Shown here: positions 1-8,389 of the stretch, one piece after another
Layout: each line of letters starts with the position of its first letter
Position numbering within the stretch: the first letter of the stretch is position 1
Origin: Streptomyces sp. CCM_MD2014
Lineage (GTDB): Bacteria > Actinomycetota > Actinomycetes > Streptomycetales > Streptomycetaceae
Direction: 5' to 3'
Length of the DNA: 64,000 nucleotides
Assembly (NCBI RefSeq): GCF_000772045.1
Contig: NZ_CP009754.1
Coordinates: 7,316,001 to 7,380,000 of the forward strand
The notes under the pieces: model-generated
What the model saw: only the letters and a program-made list of their open reading frames with translations
The model's database searches: none
Told to the model about the DNA's origin: nothing
Translations under genes and position numbers: made by a program

Positions 1-873
1 TCCACCCTCGCCGACCGCCTGTCGGCGCTGCTGCCGCCGGACGCCGTCCGCACCGGCGCCGACGCGCAGCTCGCCGACCCGGGCGACGACGACCGTCCGG
101 CCAGGGTGCGCACGCCGGACGGCGAGCTGGAGGCCGACCTGGTCGTCGGGGCCGACGGCATCCACTCCGCCGTACGCCGCGCGCTGTTCCCGCGCCACCC
201 CGGCACCGTGTACTCGGGCTTCACCACCTGGCGGATCGTGATCCCGGTCCCCGGCGTGGAGTTCGCCTCCCACGAGACCTGGGGCCGGGGCCGCATCTGG
301 GGCACGCACCCGCTCAAGGACGGCCGGGTCTACGCCTACGCCGCCGCCGTCACCCCGGCCGGCGGTCACGCGGCCGACGAGCGGGCCGAACTGCTGCACC
401 GTTACGGCGACTGGCACGACCCGATCCCCGCCGTCCTCGCCGCCGCCCGCCCCGAGGACGTGCTGCGCCACGACGTGCACCACGTCGCCGAGCCGCTGCC
501 CGCCTATCACCGCGGCCGGGTCGTCCTCCTCGGGGACGCCGCGCACGCCATGCCGCCCAACCTCGGCCAGGGCGGCAACCAGGCCATCGAGGACGCGATC
601 GTGCTCGCCCACCACCGCCGGGACCTCGCCGCCTACACGGCCGCCCGGCTGCCCCGCACGACCGCGATCGCCCGCCAGGCCGTCAAGGTGGCCCGCCTCA
701 ACCTGATGGGCAACCGTGCCGGGATCGCCGTCCGGGACGCCGTGATCGCCGCCCTGTCCAAGGCCGGACCCGCCCTGTTCCTGCGCGGCTTCGACGGCAT
801 CGCCGACTGGCGGCCCCCGCAGCCCCCGTATGCTTCCCGGCGGACCCAGGTCGGCGAGCACCACGAGCGTTAG
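1..873 (+). CDS. FAD-dependent monooxygenase (5' truncated by window)
   Basis: This is the C-terminal 290 residues of a class A flavoprotein monooxygenase; the frame is open from base 1, so the FAD-binding Rossmann N-terminus lies outside the window. Two family motifs are visible: the DG motif (GADGIHSAVR, encoded near 150-180) that contacts both FAD and NADPH, and the GD motif (GDAAHAMPPNLGQGGNQAIED, near 535-600) that binds the FAD ribityl chain. The family hydroxylates aromatic or polyketide-like substrates, or catalyses related oxidations, using NAD(P)H and O2. The substrate cannot be read from the sequence. A Gfo/Idh/MocA gene follows only 13 bases downstream, so the two are probably co-transcribed. 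The reading frame and family are clear. Confidence 0.9.
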   Translation, partial: STLADRLSALLPPDAVRTGADAQLADPGDDDRPARVRTPDGELEADLVVGADGIHSAVRRALFPRHPGTVYSGFTTWRIVIPVPGVEFASHETWGRGRIWGTHPLKDGRVYAYAAAVTPAGGHAADERAELLHRYGDWHDPIPAVLAAARPEDVLRHDVHHVAEPLPAYHRGRVVLLGDAAHAMPPNLGQGGNQAIEDAIVLAHHRRDLAAYTAARLPRTTAIARQAVKVARLNLMGNRAGIAVRDAVIAALSKAGPALFLRGFDGIADWRPPQPPYASRRTQVGEHHER

Positions 874-886
874 AGGAGCACACCCC

Positions 887-1792
887 GTGAAGGTCGGCTG
901 CATCGGACTCGGCGACATCGCGCAGAAGGCCTACCTGCCGGTGCTCGCCGCCCTCCCCGGCATCGAACTGCACCTGCAGACCCGCACCCCGGCCACCCTC
1001 ACCCGCGTCGCCGGCAAACTGCGCATCCCGCCCGCGCAGCGCCACGCCGGCCTCGACGCGCTCCTCGCCGAAGGGCTCGACGCCGCCTTCGTGCACGCGC
1101 CGACCGCCGCCCACCCCGAGATCGTGACCCGGCTGCTGGAAGCCGGCGTCCCGACCTACGTCGACAAGCCCCTCGCCTACGAACTCGCCGACTCCGAGCG
1201 CTTGGTCACCCTCGCCGAGGAGCGCGGCACCAGCCTCGCCGTCGGCTTCAACCGGCGCCACGCGCCCGGGTACGCGCAGTGCGCCGAGCACCCGCGCGAG
1301 CTGATCCTCATGCAGAAGAACCGCACCGGCCTGCCCGAGGACCCGCGCACGATGATCCTCGACGACTTCATCCACGTCGTCGACACCCTCAGGTTCCTGG
1401 TGCCGGGGCCGGTCGACGACGTGACCGTGCGCGCCCGCGCCGAGGACGGCCTGCTCCACCACGTCGTGCTCCAGCTCGCCGGGGACGGCTTCACCGCGCT
1501 CGGCGTGATGAACCGGCTCAGCGGTTCGGCCGAGGAGATCCTGGAGGTCTCGGGCCAGGACACCAAGCGCCAGGTGGTCAACCTCGCCGAGGTGATCGAC
1601 CACAAGGGCCAGCCCACCGTGCGCCGGCGCGGCGACTGGGTCCCGGTGGCCCGGCAGCGCGGCATCGAGCAGGCGGTGCTGGCCTTCCTCGACGCGGTGC
1701 GCTCCGGCGAGGTGCTCAGCGCCCGGGACGCGCTGGAGACCCATGAGCTGTGCGAGCGGGTGGTCCGGGCCGTGCTGGACGGCCCGGCCTGA
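887..1792 (+). CDS. Gfo/Idh/MocA family NAD(P)-dependent oxidoreductase
   Basis: A 301-residue protein starting at a GTG preceded by GAGGAG (start KVGCIGLGDIAQKAYLPVL). The N-terminus carries a Rossmann GxGxxA-like dinucleotide fold, and the family EKP-type motif appears as VDKPLAYEL near residue 90, where the conserved Lys takes part in catalysis. The family oxidises or reduces sugars, inositols and bile-pigment-like compounds; the substrate is unknown here. An upstream in-frame ATG at 830 is open but lies inside the preceding gene and has no ribosome binding site. The last 77 bases overlap the 3' end of the convergent lnt gene, so both proteins are encoded on opposite strands of the same DNA there. 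Confidence 0.9.
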   Translation: MKVGCIGLGDIAQKAYLPVLAALPGIELHLQTRTPATLTRVAGKLRIPPAQRHAGLDALLAEGLDAAFVHAPTAAHPEIVTRLLEAGVPTYVDKPLAYELADSERLVTLAEERGTSLAVGFNRRHAPGYAQCAEHPRELILMQKNRTGLPEDPRTMILDDFIHVVDTLRFLVPGPVDDVTVRARAEDGLLHHVVLQLAGDGFTALGVMNRLSGSAEEILEVSGQDTKRQVVNLAEVIDHKGQPTVRRRGDWVPVARQRGIEQAVLAFLDAVRSGEVLSARDALETHELCERVVRAVLDGPA

Positions 1793-3290
1793 GCCGCACC
1801 GTCCGTACGCCCACGGCGGCGCCCCAGGCCGCGAGGGTCCCCAGCGCCGCGTACACCGTCCAGTCGCCGTAGCGGACGTACGGCGTGGTGCCGTGGGTGA
1901 CGGGGACCTCGTACACCCGTGACGCGCTCGCGTCGGTGCCGAGCCACGAGCCGATCCGGGCGCCGTTCGCGTCGTAGACGGCGGAGACTCCGGTCAGCGT
2001 CGCGTGCACCATCGGCCGACCGGTCTCGGCGGCGCGCAGCGCGGCGAGGGAGGCGTGCTGCCCGGGGGCCCAGGTGTGCTGGAAGGTCGAGGTCGAGGAC
2101 TGGGCGACCAGCACCTCCGCACCGTCGGCGGCGAGGCTGCGGCTCATGTCGGGGAACGCGCTCTCGAAGCAGACCATCGGACCGATCCGCAGCCCGTCGC
2201 CGACGTCCATCACCACCTGCTCGGTGCCCCGCCTGCGGTCCTCGCCGGCCGCCTTGCCGACGGAGGTGGCCCAGCCGAGCAGCGAGCGGAACGGCACGTA
2301 CTCCCCGAAGGGGACCAGCCGCATCTTGTCGTACCGGTCGCCGGTCGGGCCGTCGGGGCCGACGAGCACCGAACTCTTGTAGATGCCGGGCTTGTCCGAG
2401 CGCCGTGCGTCCACGTTGACCAGGATGTCCGCGCCGGTCTCGCGGGACAGCGCGGCGAGCCGCCGGGAGAGGTCCGGCCGGTCGTCCAGGTCGAAGCCGA
2501 CGCTGCTCTCGCCCCAGACGATCAGGTCGAGGTCCCGGTCCGCGAGCCGCCGGGTGAGCTGCTCCTCGCGGTCGAACCGGCGGTCGGCGCTGTCCGCCCC
2601 GGCGACGACGCCCGGCTGCACCACGGCGATCGCCGCCCGCTCGCCGGGGTCCGGACGCGGTGACCAGACCCAGGCCGCCGAGGTGGCCGCGGCCGTGGCG
2701 ACCAGCCCGGCCAGGGCCGGCACCCTCGCCCGGCGCACGGCGACCAGGACGGCGACGGCGACGTTGACGGCCACCACCAGGAAGCTGAGCAGCCACACCC
2801 CGCCCACCGAGGCGAGCCGCAGCGCCGGGGCCACCTGCCACTGACTGGCACCGAGCATCCCCCAGGGGCCGCCGAGCCCCTGCCAGGAGCGGACCAGTTC
2901 CGCCAGCAGCCAGCCCGAGGGCAGCACCAGGAGGGCCGCGGCGACCCGGCCGCCGGACGGTGCCCCGCCCAGCGTCCTGCGCACCAGCCAGCCCCACGGG
3001 GCCCAGAGCACGCCCAGCAGCGCGGCGATGACGAACGTGAACACGTGCAGGTTCGGCAGCAGCCAGTGGTGCATGGCCAGCACGAACCCGAACCCGCCGC
3101 ACCACCCGTCGTACGCCGCCCGCTTCCCGCCCGGCGCGGTACGGGCCAGCAGGACCCAGGGGACCAGCGCGAACCAGGCCCACCACCACTGGGCGGGGCC
3201 CGGGAAGGCGAGGACGGGCAGGGCTCCGGCGAGCACGGCGAGGACCGAGCGCCGCCACGGGGAGGCGAGCCAGTGGTCGGACTTCTGCAT
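1716..3290 (-). CDS. lnt: apolipoprotein N-acyltransferase Lnt
   Basis: A 524-residue integral membrane enzyme that transfers an acyl chain to the N-terminal cysteine of lipoproteins, the last step of lipoprotein maturation. The first 210 residues hold about six hydrophobic membrane segments. A nitrilase-fold domain follows, with the expected triad: E261 (WGES), K322 (YDKMRLVPFGEY) and C374 (VCFESAFPD). The ATG at 3290 has a strong AAGGAGG ribosome binding site. The C-terminus after the last membrane segment is a Pro/Arg/Ala-rich tail of about 30 residues, which may be an artefact of the overlap with the convergent oxidoreductase gene. Streptomycetes commonly carry more than one Lnt homologue. 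Confidence 0.93.
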   Translation of the reverse strand: MQKSDHWLASPWRRSVLAVLAGALPVLAFPGPAQWWWAWFALVPWVLLARTAPGGKRAAYDGWCGGFGFVLAMHHWLLPNLHVFTFVIAALLGVLWAPWGWLVRRTLGGAPSGGRVAAALLVLPSGWLLAELVRSWQGLGGPWGMLGASQWQVAPALRLASVGGVWLLSFLVVAVNVAVAVLVAVRRARVPALAGLVATAAATSAAWVWSPRPDPGERAAIAVVQPGVVAGADSADRRFDREEQLTRRLADRDLDLIVWGESSVGFDLDDRPDLSRRLAALSRETGADILVNVDARRSDKPGIYKSSVLVGPDGPTGDRYDKMRLVPFGEYVPFRSLLGWATSVGKAAGEDRRRGTEQVVMDVGDGLRIGPMVCFESAFPDMSRSLAADGAEVLVAQSSTSTFQHTWAPGQHASLAALRAAETGRPMVHATLTGVSAVYDANGARIGSWLGTDASASRVYEVPVTHGTTPYVRYGDWTVYAALGTLAAWGAAVGVRTVRLRPGRPARPGPPARTAHGSPARPGR

Positions 3291-3425
3291 GGGCGCCTCC
3301 TTACCGAATGGTGCTTACCCGGTGATCCGCACAGTGTGCGCCCGCGACGACGGCGAATTCAGTTGATCACACAGAGGTTCGTCCAGCACGGGAGACTTTG
3401 CCCACCCTTCCCCTAGGATGATCGA

Positions 3426-3435
3426 TGATCGATCA
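3426..3435. promoter_or_regulatory. TGATCGATCA palindrome upstream of SDR gene
   Basis: A perfect 10-base palindrome, preceded by another ATCGATGATC half, sits 22 bases before the SDR start codon and overlaps the likely promoter or leader. It is AT-richer than its surroundings, as operators often are. No regulator for it can be named from the window. Confidence 0.3.
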
Positions 3436-3457
3436 AACGAGACGCGTGGAGGTATCG

Positions 3458-4198
3458 ATGACGCGACCCATCACGGTGGTCACCGGCGGCAGCCGGGGGA
3501 TCGGCGCTGCGACCTGTCTGCGCCTCGCGGCGGACGGGCACGACGTCGTCGTGGGCTACGCACGCGACTCGGCGGCCGCGGAAGCGGTCGTGGCGGGGGT
3601 GCGCGAGGCCGGAGGCCGGGGGATCCCGGTGCGGGCGGACACGTCCGTCGAGGCCGACGTCGAGCGCCTCTTCGACGTGGCCGAGGAAGAGCTGGGCCCC
3701 GTGTCGGGGCTGGTGAACAACGCGGCCGTGACCGGCCCGCTGGGGCGGCTCGCCGACAGCGACACCGCGGATCTGCGCCGGGTCCTCGACGTCAACCTGC
3801 TGGGCGTGCTGCTGTGCGCCCGGCGGGCGGCGCGGCTGATGACGCCGCGGGGGAGCGGCGCGATCGTGAACGTGTCGTCGGGCGCCGCGACCCTCGGCAG
3901 CCCGGGGGAGTACGTGCACTACGCCGCGAGCAAGGCGGGCGTCGACGCGCTGACGCTGGGCCTGGCCAAGGAACTCGGCCCGGACGGCATCCGGGTCAAC
4001 GCCGTCGCGCCCGGGGTGATCGACACCGAGATGCACGCGGCGGCGGGCGATGCCGGGCGCGTGGCCCGGATCGGGGCGGCGGTGCCGATGGGTCGCGCGG
4101 GCCGGGCGGAGGAGATCGCCGCGGCGATCGCGTGGCTGCTGTCGCCCGAGGCGTCGTACGCGACGGGAACGGTGCTCCGGGTGGCGGGCGGACGCTGA
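3458..4198 (+). CDS. SDR family oxidoreductase (FabG-like)
   Basis: A 246-residue classical short-chain dehydrogenase. The start is the ATG at 3458, chosen because GGAGG ends five bases upstream; an in-frame ATG at 3425 has no such site. Visible motifs are the cofactor loop TGGSRGIG at the N-terminus, NNA near residue 82, a catalytic Ser in NVSSGAA, and YAASK as the YxxxK catalytic pair. It ends in the typical TGTVLRVAGGR. It should reduce or oxidise a carbonyl or alcohol with NAD(P)(H). Glucose-1-dehydrogenase and 3-oxoacyl-ACP reductase are both possible. It is divergent from lnt, with 167 bases between. Confidence 0.92.
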   Translation: MTRPITVVTGGSRGIGAATCLRLAADGHDVVVGYARDSAAAEAVVAGVREAGGRGIPVRADTSVEADVERLFDVAEEELGPVSGLVNNAAVTGPLGRLADSDTADLRRVLDVNLLGVLLCARRAARLMTPRGSGAIVNVSSGAATLGSPGEYVHYAASKAGVDALTLGLAKELGPDGIRVNAVAPGVIDTEMHAAAGDAGRVARIGAAVPMGRAGRAEEIAAAIAWLLSPEASYATGTVLRVAGGR

Positions 4199-4228
4199 CG
4201 GCCGCCCGGGGAGCCGGCCCCGGCCGGC

Positions 4229-4408
4229 TCAGGCCGCTTCGACGACCTCGCCGCGGATCGCGGTCGCCCACTCGACCACCAGCAGCTCGTACTCCACGCG
4301 CTCCTGCGCGGACAGGGTCCCGCCCGCGCGGCGCCACAGCGCGCGGATCTCATCGTTCAGTTCCGCGGCGGACCGCACGGAACCAGGCGTCACGTAATCG
4401 GGGGACAT
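4229..4408 (-). CDS. small conserved hypothetical protein (59 aa)
   Basis: A 59-residue acidic, probably helical protein (SPDYVTPGSVRSAAELNDEIRALW at the N-terminus). I do not recognise a function. Codon bias fits real coding sequence: nearly all third positions are G or C, and the composition is balanced rather than Arg/Pro-rich. The ATG at 4408 is preferred over a GTG at 4438, but neither has a clear ribosome binding site. It is convergent with the SDR gene and separated from it by 30 bases. Confidence 0.6.
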   Translation of the reverse strand: MSPDYVTPGSVRSAAELNDEIRALWRRAGGTLSAQERVEYELLVVEWATAIRGEVVEAA

Positions 4409-4612
4409 GCCGCCAAGCCTAGGGGCAAGCACTGACACTGCGCTACCGGACGGCTACACAAACAGTTCGCCTCGGCCGGCGGACTAGACGGCGTGCGGAC
4501 CGAGGGCCCCCGTCGTAGAGACCGTCCACGCCGGCGGCCTCGTGACCCATGCGGGTCCTGACCGGACCCTTCCCGGGGAGCCCCTGCGTACCGACGGCGC
4601 GAGCCCGGGTGT

Positions 4613-5473
4613 TCAGATGCTGTTGGCGATGCGCTCGTGGTCCCGCTCGCCCTCACGGGTCTGGATCCCGGCGGCGAGCAGCTTGTGGGCGAGTTCGGTG
4701 ACGTCGTCGCCGAACGCCGCGTACAGGCCTTCGTTCTCCACGGTGTATGCCGTGCGGGGAATCGGAGGAGCGATCGCGTCGACCGCGGCCTTGGTGATCG
4801 AGACGACCTCCGGTCGCAGGCCGGCGATCCGCCGGGCCAGGGTGCTCACGAACGCGTCGAGTTCCTCGGCGGGCAGTGCACGGTTGATCAGGCCGTAGCG
4901 TTCCGCCAGTTCCGCGCCCACGAGTTCGGCGCCGAGGATGAGTTCCAGTGCGCGGGCTCGGCCTGTCAGGCGCGTCATGTTCACCGTGCCGCCGCCTCCG
5001 GGGAGGATCCCCATCAAGGACTCCGGCTGTCCCTGCCCCGACTTGCCGATCGCCGCGAAGCGCATGTCCAGGTACATGAAGAACTCGTTGCCCGCACCGC
5101 GCGCGAAACCCGCGAGCTTGCCGATGGTGAGCTGGGGCAGCGAGCGGACCTCCTCGCTCAGCGCCTGGAGGATGTTCAGCCCCTCGGGAAGGGGCGTGTC
5201 CGGTGCGGCCGCGATCGCGGCGCGGGTGGCTGCGGGCAGCGCGTCCGGATCGGTGAGGTAGGCCATGTCGCCGTGTGCGATGAAGAACTCCGGGTCGGCG
5301 CTCTCGAAGACGATGACACGGACCTCGGCGTCGTCACGCACCCGCGCGACGAACGCCCGCAGGGACGGCAGCAGGACCGCGTCCATCAGATTCAGGGGCG
5401 GGTGATCGATGGTCACCGTCGCGACCCCGTCCGAGACGTTGATCGTCAGGGCGGAGAGGTCGTCGTAGCTCAT
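4613..5473 (-). CDS. enoyl-CoA hydratase/isomerase family protein
   Basis: A 286-residue crotonase-fold protein. Both catalytic-glutamate contexts are present: ARGAGNEFF, matching the first active-site Glu region, and QPESLMGILPGGGGT, matching the second Glu and the oxyanion-hole glycines. The oxyanion residues near residue 65 read FFIAHGDM rather than the usual FxAGxDL, so it may be a specialised member. The family hydrates or isomerises enoyl-CoA esters in the cytoplasm. It is divergent from a TetR gene, with 153 bases between, which suggests direct control by that regulator. Confidence 0.88.
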   Translation of the reverse strand: MSYDDLSALTINVSDGVATVTIDHPPLNLMDAVLLPSLRAFVARVRDDAEVRVIVFESADPEFFIAHGDMAYLTDPDALPAATRAAIAAAPDTPLPEGLNILQALSEEVRSLPQLTIGKLAGFARGAGNEFFMYLDMRFAAIGKSGQGQPESLMGILPGGGGTVNMTRLTGRARALELILGAELVGAELAERYGLINRALPAEELDAFVSTLARRIAGLRPEVVSITKAAVDAIAPPIPRTAYTVENEGLYAAFGDDVTELAHKLLAAGIQTREGERDHERIANSI

Positions 5474-5555
5474 GGGGTGGCTCCACTTCGTATGAGGGCC
5501 GCGGCGCGACCGTGCCGCGCGGCGGACTGGAGTGGGTGAGTCTCGGCTTCATGCC

Positions 5556-5589
5556 TGACACTGAGTATCACGTTATGAATCGAGTGCCA
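5556..5589. promoter_or_regulatory. possible TetR operator (interrupted inverted repeat)
   Basis: TGACACT at 5556-5562 and AGTGCCA at 5583-5589 form an imperfect inverted repeat (six of seven positions). It lies in the unusually AT-rich gap between the enoyl-CoA hydratase-like gene and its divergent TetR regulator. Placement between two divergent genes is typical of TetR operators; the assignment is inference. Confidence 0.3.
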
Positions 5590-5626
5590 GAAAAGCAAAC
5601 GTGTGTGGCGGAGTACACTTGGCTTC

Positions 5627-6244
5627 ATGAGTGCAGCACCCGTCGGTACCCGTGAGATCGGCCGTCACGCGGTACGGGCAGAGCTGGCCCGCGTGGCGTT
5701 CAACCGGTTCTGCCTCACCGGTTTCAACCAGGTCACCTTCGCCGACCTCGCCGAGGCGGCCGGAGTGTCGCGGAGCACCTTCCTGCGCTACTTCGGAACC
5801 AAGGAGGACGTGGTCCTGTTCGTCTTCGACCCCGTCGGTGACGTCATCGCCGACGCGCTCGACGCCGAGCGGGCCGACGAGGACGACTGGAGCAGGCTGC
5901 GCGGCGCCCTGGAATCGGCCGCGACCTTCCTCGTGCGCGATGTCCAGCACCTTGCGACGATCCTCGACCTCGTCGACCAGACCCCGGCCCTGTGCGCACG
6001 GCTCCGCGAGAAGCAGACCGAATGGCGACCCAAGATCGTCGCCCGGCTGCAGGAGACGGCCTCCCCGGCCGACGGATCAGCGGTCGTCGCCGACGTGCGC
6101 GCCGCAGCAGCACTCGAATGCCTGTGGATCGTCCTCGGGCACTGGAGCGCGAGCGGCGGCCGAGAAGACCTCGGCGACCTGCTGGACACCGCGTTCGCCG
6201 CCTTCTCCACCCCCGCACGCGCCCAGACGGGTGCCCCGTTGTAA
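5627..6244 (+). CDS. TetR family transcriptional regulator
   Basis: A 205-residue repressor-type protein. Residues 15-65 form the TetR helix-turn-helix (TFADLAEAAGVSRSTFLRYFG), followed by an all-helical ligand-binding domain. The start is the ATG at 5627; an upstream in-frame GTG/TGG region would add residues not typical of the family. It is divergent from the enoyl-CoA hydratase-like gene, so an acyl-CoA or related ligand is a reasonable guess, but nothing in the ligand domain shows this. Confidence 0.9.
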   Translation: MSAAPVGTREIGRHAVRAELARVAFNRFCLTGFNQVTFADLAEAAGVSRSTFLRYFGTKEDVVLFVFDPVGDVIADALDAERADEDDWSRLRGALESAATFLVRDVQHLATILDLVDQTPALCARLREKQTEWRPKIVARLQETASPADGSAVVADVRAAAALECLWIVLGHWSASGGREDLGDLLDTAFAAFSTPARAQTGAPL

Positions 6245-6300
6245 AGGGGCGAGCGGACGGTGTCCAGGCCCGGCCGCTGGCCGCCGAACCCGGGTGCGAG

Positions 6301-6328
6301 GCCGCAGCGGGGGCAGGGACGCTGCGGC
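6301..6328. terminator. hairpin terminator between convergent genes
   Basis: GCCGCAGCG (6301-6309) pairs perfectly with CGCTGCGGC (6320-6328) across a 10-base loop. It lies between the 3' ends of the TetR gene and the convergent response regulator, with no T-tract, as is common in Streptomyces. Confidence 0.6.
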
Positions 6329-6348
6329 GGGCCGATGGGGCCCGGCTC

Positions 6349-7044
6349 CTATGCCTCGGCAGGTGCCCCGTTGTCCCTTCCCGCCTGCACCAGGCCCGTC
6401 TGGTACGCGATGACGACGAGCTGTGCCCGGTCGCGGGCGTCGAGTTTCGTCATCGCGCGGTGAATGTGCGTCCGTACCGTCAGCGGGCTGACCACCAGCA
6501 GCTCGGCGATCTCCGCGTTGGACCTGCCCTCGGCCGCCAGGGCCATCACTTCCCGTTCCCGGCCGGTGAGGTCTGCGAGCCGTTCCGGGGGCGCCAGGCA
6601 GGTGCCGGGGGCCGGGGAGGTGAGGAAGCGGGTGATCAGGGTGCGGGTGGCGCCGGGGGACAGCAGCGCCTCTCCGGAGGCCACCGTGCGAATGCCGGCC
6701 AGCAGGGCGTCCGCGGTGACGTCCTTGCCGAGGAAGCCGCTGGCCCCGGCCCGCAGCGCCTGAGCGACGTAGTCCTCGGTCTCGAAGGTGGTCAGGATCA
6801 GCACCCGGGTGCTCGCCAGCTCTGGATCGGCGCAGATCCCAGCGGTGCCGGACAGGCCGTCCGTCCCGGGCATGCGGATGTCCATGAGCACCACATCGGG
6901 GTGGTGGGTTCGGGCCAGCTCCAGTGCTTCCGCCCCGTTGGACGCCTCCCCGACGACCTCCATGTCCGAGCAGGAGTCGATCAGGATGCGGAACGTGGCC
7001 CTGAGCAGGGCCTGGTCGTCCGCGAGCAGCACCTTCACGGTCAT
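6349..7044 (-). CDS. NarL/LuxR-type response regulator
   Basis: A 231-residue two-component response regulator. The receiver domain (1-120) has the acidic pocket (ADDQ) and phosphoacceptor D55 in VLMDIRMPG. A LuxR-type DNA-binding domain lies at about 165-225 (LTGREREVMALAAEGRSNAEIAELL). Its ATG overlaps the stop of the histidine kinase gene by four bases (ATGA), so the two are translationally coupled. Together with the upstream MMPL gene it forms a probable export-regulation unit. Confidence 0.95.
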   Translation of the reverse strand: MTVKVLLADDQALLRATFRILIDSCSDMEVVGEASNGAEALELARTHHPDVVLMDIRMPGTDGLSGTAGICADPELASTRVLILTTFETEDYVAQALRAGASGFLGKDVTADALLAGIRTVASGEALLSPGATRTLITRFLTSPAPGTCLAPPERLADLTGREREVMALAAEGRSNAEIAELLVVSPLTVRTHIHRAMTKLDARDRAQLVVIAYQTGLVQAGRDNGAPAEA

Positions 7045-8294
7045 GGAGACTCTCCTTCGACGGCGGCGGACGGTTGCAGCGGCAGCGCGGTGGTGACCTC
7101 GAAACCGCCCTCCGGGCGGGGCCCCGCGCACAGGTCGCCGCCGATGGACTGGGCGCGCTCCCGCATGCCCAGCAACCCGAAACCGCCGGACGTCCCGTTG
7201 ACGGCGGTGGCGGTGGCGGTGGCGGTGGCCGGGCCGTCATTGCTGACGGTGATGAGCAGCCGGGAGTCGGCGTAGGTGAAGCCGACATGGGCGGCGCGTT
7301 CGGGGGCGTGCTTGGCGACGTTGGTGAGGGCTTCCTGCACGATCCGGTACGCGGTCAGGTCCACGCCCGGCGTCAGCGGACGGCGCACGCCCTGCTGGTG
7401 GACGACGACTTCCAGGCCCGCCGAGCGGTAGGAGTCGATCAGCTCGGGAAGGCGGGCGAGTCCCGGCGCCGGGTCCAGGCCCTCGCCCTTGGGCCGGTCG
7501 TCCTGGCGCAGCAGGCCCAGGGTGGCCTTGAGCTCGCGCAGCGCCGCGGAGGTGGTGCCGGTGAGGTCGTCGAGGATCTTCCGGCTCTGCTCGGGGTTGC
7601 TGCGGGAGAGGTGGGCGGCGGTGCCGGCCTGGGCGTTGGCGAGGGCCAGGTGGTGGGCCACGACGTCGTGCAGCTCGCGGGCGATGCGCATGCGTTCCTC
7701 GGTGACCCGCAGCCGGGCCTCCTCCTCCCGGGTGCGTTCGGCGTGCTCGGCTCGGGCCTTGACCGCTTCCAGGTAGTCGCCGCGCAGCCGGGCCAGGCTG
7801 CCGCCGACGAGCGGCAGGGCCATCCAGAACACCGGGCCGATCACGGTCAGGACCGGGGAAAGGTCGCGCATGCCGTCGGAGAACAGGTTCACGGTCAGCA
7901 GGGCCACCGTGGTGACGAGCGCGTACAGGCGAACGGTCCGGCGGTCGCACAGGACGGCCAGCCAGTACATCGCGGCGAGCAGCGGGGCCAGCAGCATCGG
8001 GGTGAGCAGATAGCCGCGCGCGATCGCGGCGATGGTGACGCCGGCGACCACGACCACGACCGTGCGGGTGTGGGTGCGGTACTTCAGCAGGACGAAGCAG
8101 GACGCGCCGAGCATGACCTCCAGCGACTTCCCCGTGTCCGGGCGGTCGACGCCGGGGAGGCTGAGCTGGGTGCCGAAGAAGGCGCAGCCGATGAGGGCCA
8201 GCACCATCGTCACGTCCAGGAAGCGGGGGAAGCGCGAGAAGCGCGACGCGTACTGCTCCACGCGCTCGGTGTAGCGCTCGAGGCTGCTGCTCAT
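7041..8294 (-). CDS. sensor histidine kinase (HisKA_3 type)
   Basis: A 417-residue membrane kinase. About five or six hydrophobic segments occupy residues 25-165. The dimerisation/phosphoacceptor helix (RMRIARELHDVVAHHLA) places the phosphorylated His at 209, and a degenerate HATPase_c domain at about 310-400 has the N-box EALTNVAKHAP and G-box GFGLLGMRERA. The ATG at 8294 is preferred over one at 8327, which would lie next to the MMPL terminator. Between the N- and G-boxes is a run of alternating Ala-Thr residues encoded by a GGT-GGC hexanucleotide repeat near 7201-7230. The partner is the adjacent response regulator; the signal is unknown. Confidence 0.95.
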   Translation of the reverse strand: MSSSLERYTERVEQYASRFSRFPRFLDVTMVLALIGCAFFGTQLSLPGVDRPDTGKSLEVMLGASCFVLLKYRTHTRTVVVVVAGVTIAAIARGYLLTPMLLAPLLAAMYWLAVLCDRRTVRLYALVTTVALLTVNLFSDGMRDLSPVLTVIGPVFWMALPLVGGSLARLRGDYLEAVKARAEHAERTREEEARLRVTEERMRIARELHDVVAHHLALANAQAGTAAHLSRSNPEQSRKILDDLTGTTSAALRELKATLGLLRQDDRPKGEGLDPAPGLARLPELIDSYRSAGLEVVVHQQGVRRPLTPGVDLTAYRIVQEALTNVAKHAPERAAHVGFTYADSRLLITVSNDGPATATATATAVNGTSGGFGLLGMRERAQSIGGDLCAGPRPEGGFEVTTALPLQPSAAVEGESP

Positions 8295-8334
8295 GGTCGG
8301 TTCTCTCGGTGAGGGACTGGCATCCATGGTGGAC

Positions 8335-8386
8335 GATGCGAAGCCGCCCGGATCGCCGGGGCGACCCCGGGCGGCTTCCGCGCATC
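8335..8386 (-). terminator. strong hairpin after the MMPL gene
   Basis: AAGCCGCCCGG (8341-8351) pairs perfectly with CCGGGCGGCTT (8367-8377). The stem is extended by GATGCG/CGCATC (8335-8340 and 8381-8386) after a three-base bulge. It lies just past the MMPL stop codon on the minus strand and before the histidine kinase start. It could separate the two-component genes from the exporter transcript, or reduce read-through. Confidence 0.65.
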
Positions 8387-8389
8387 CGG

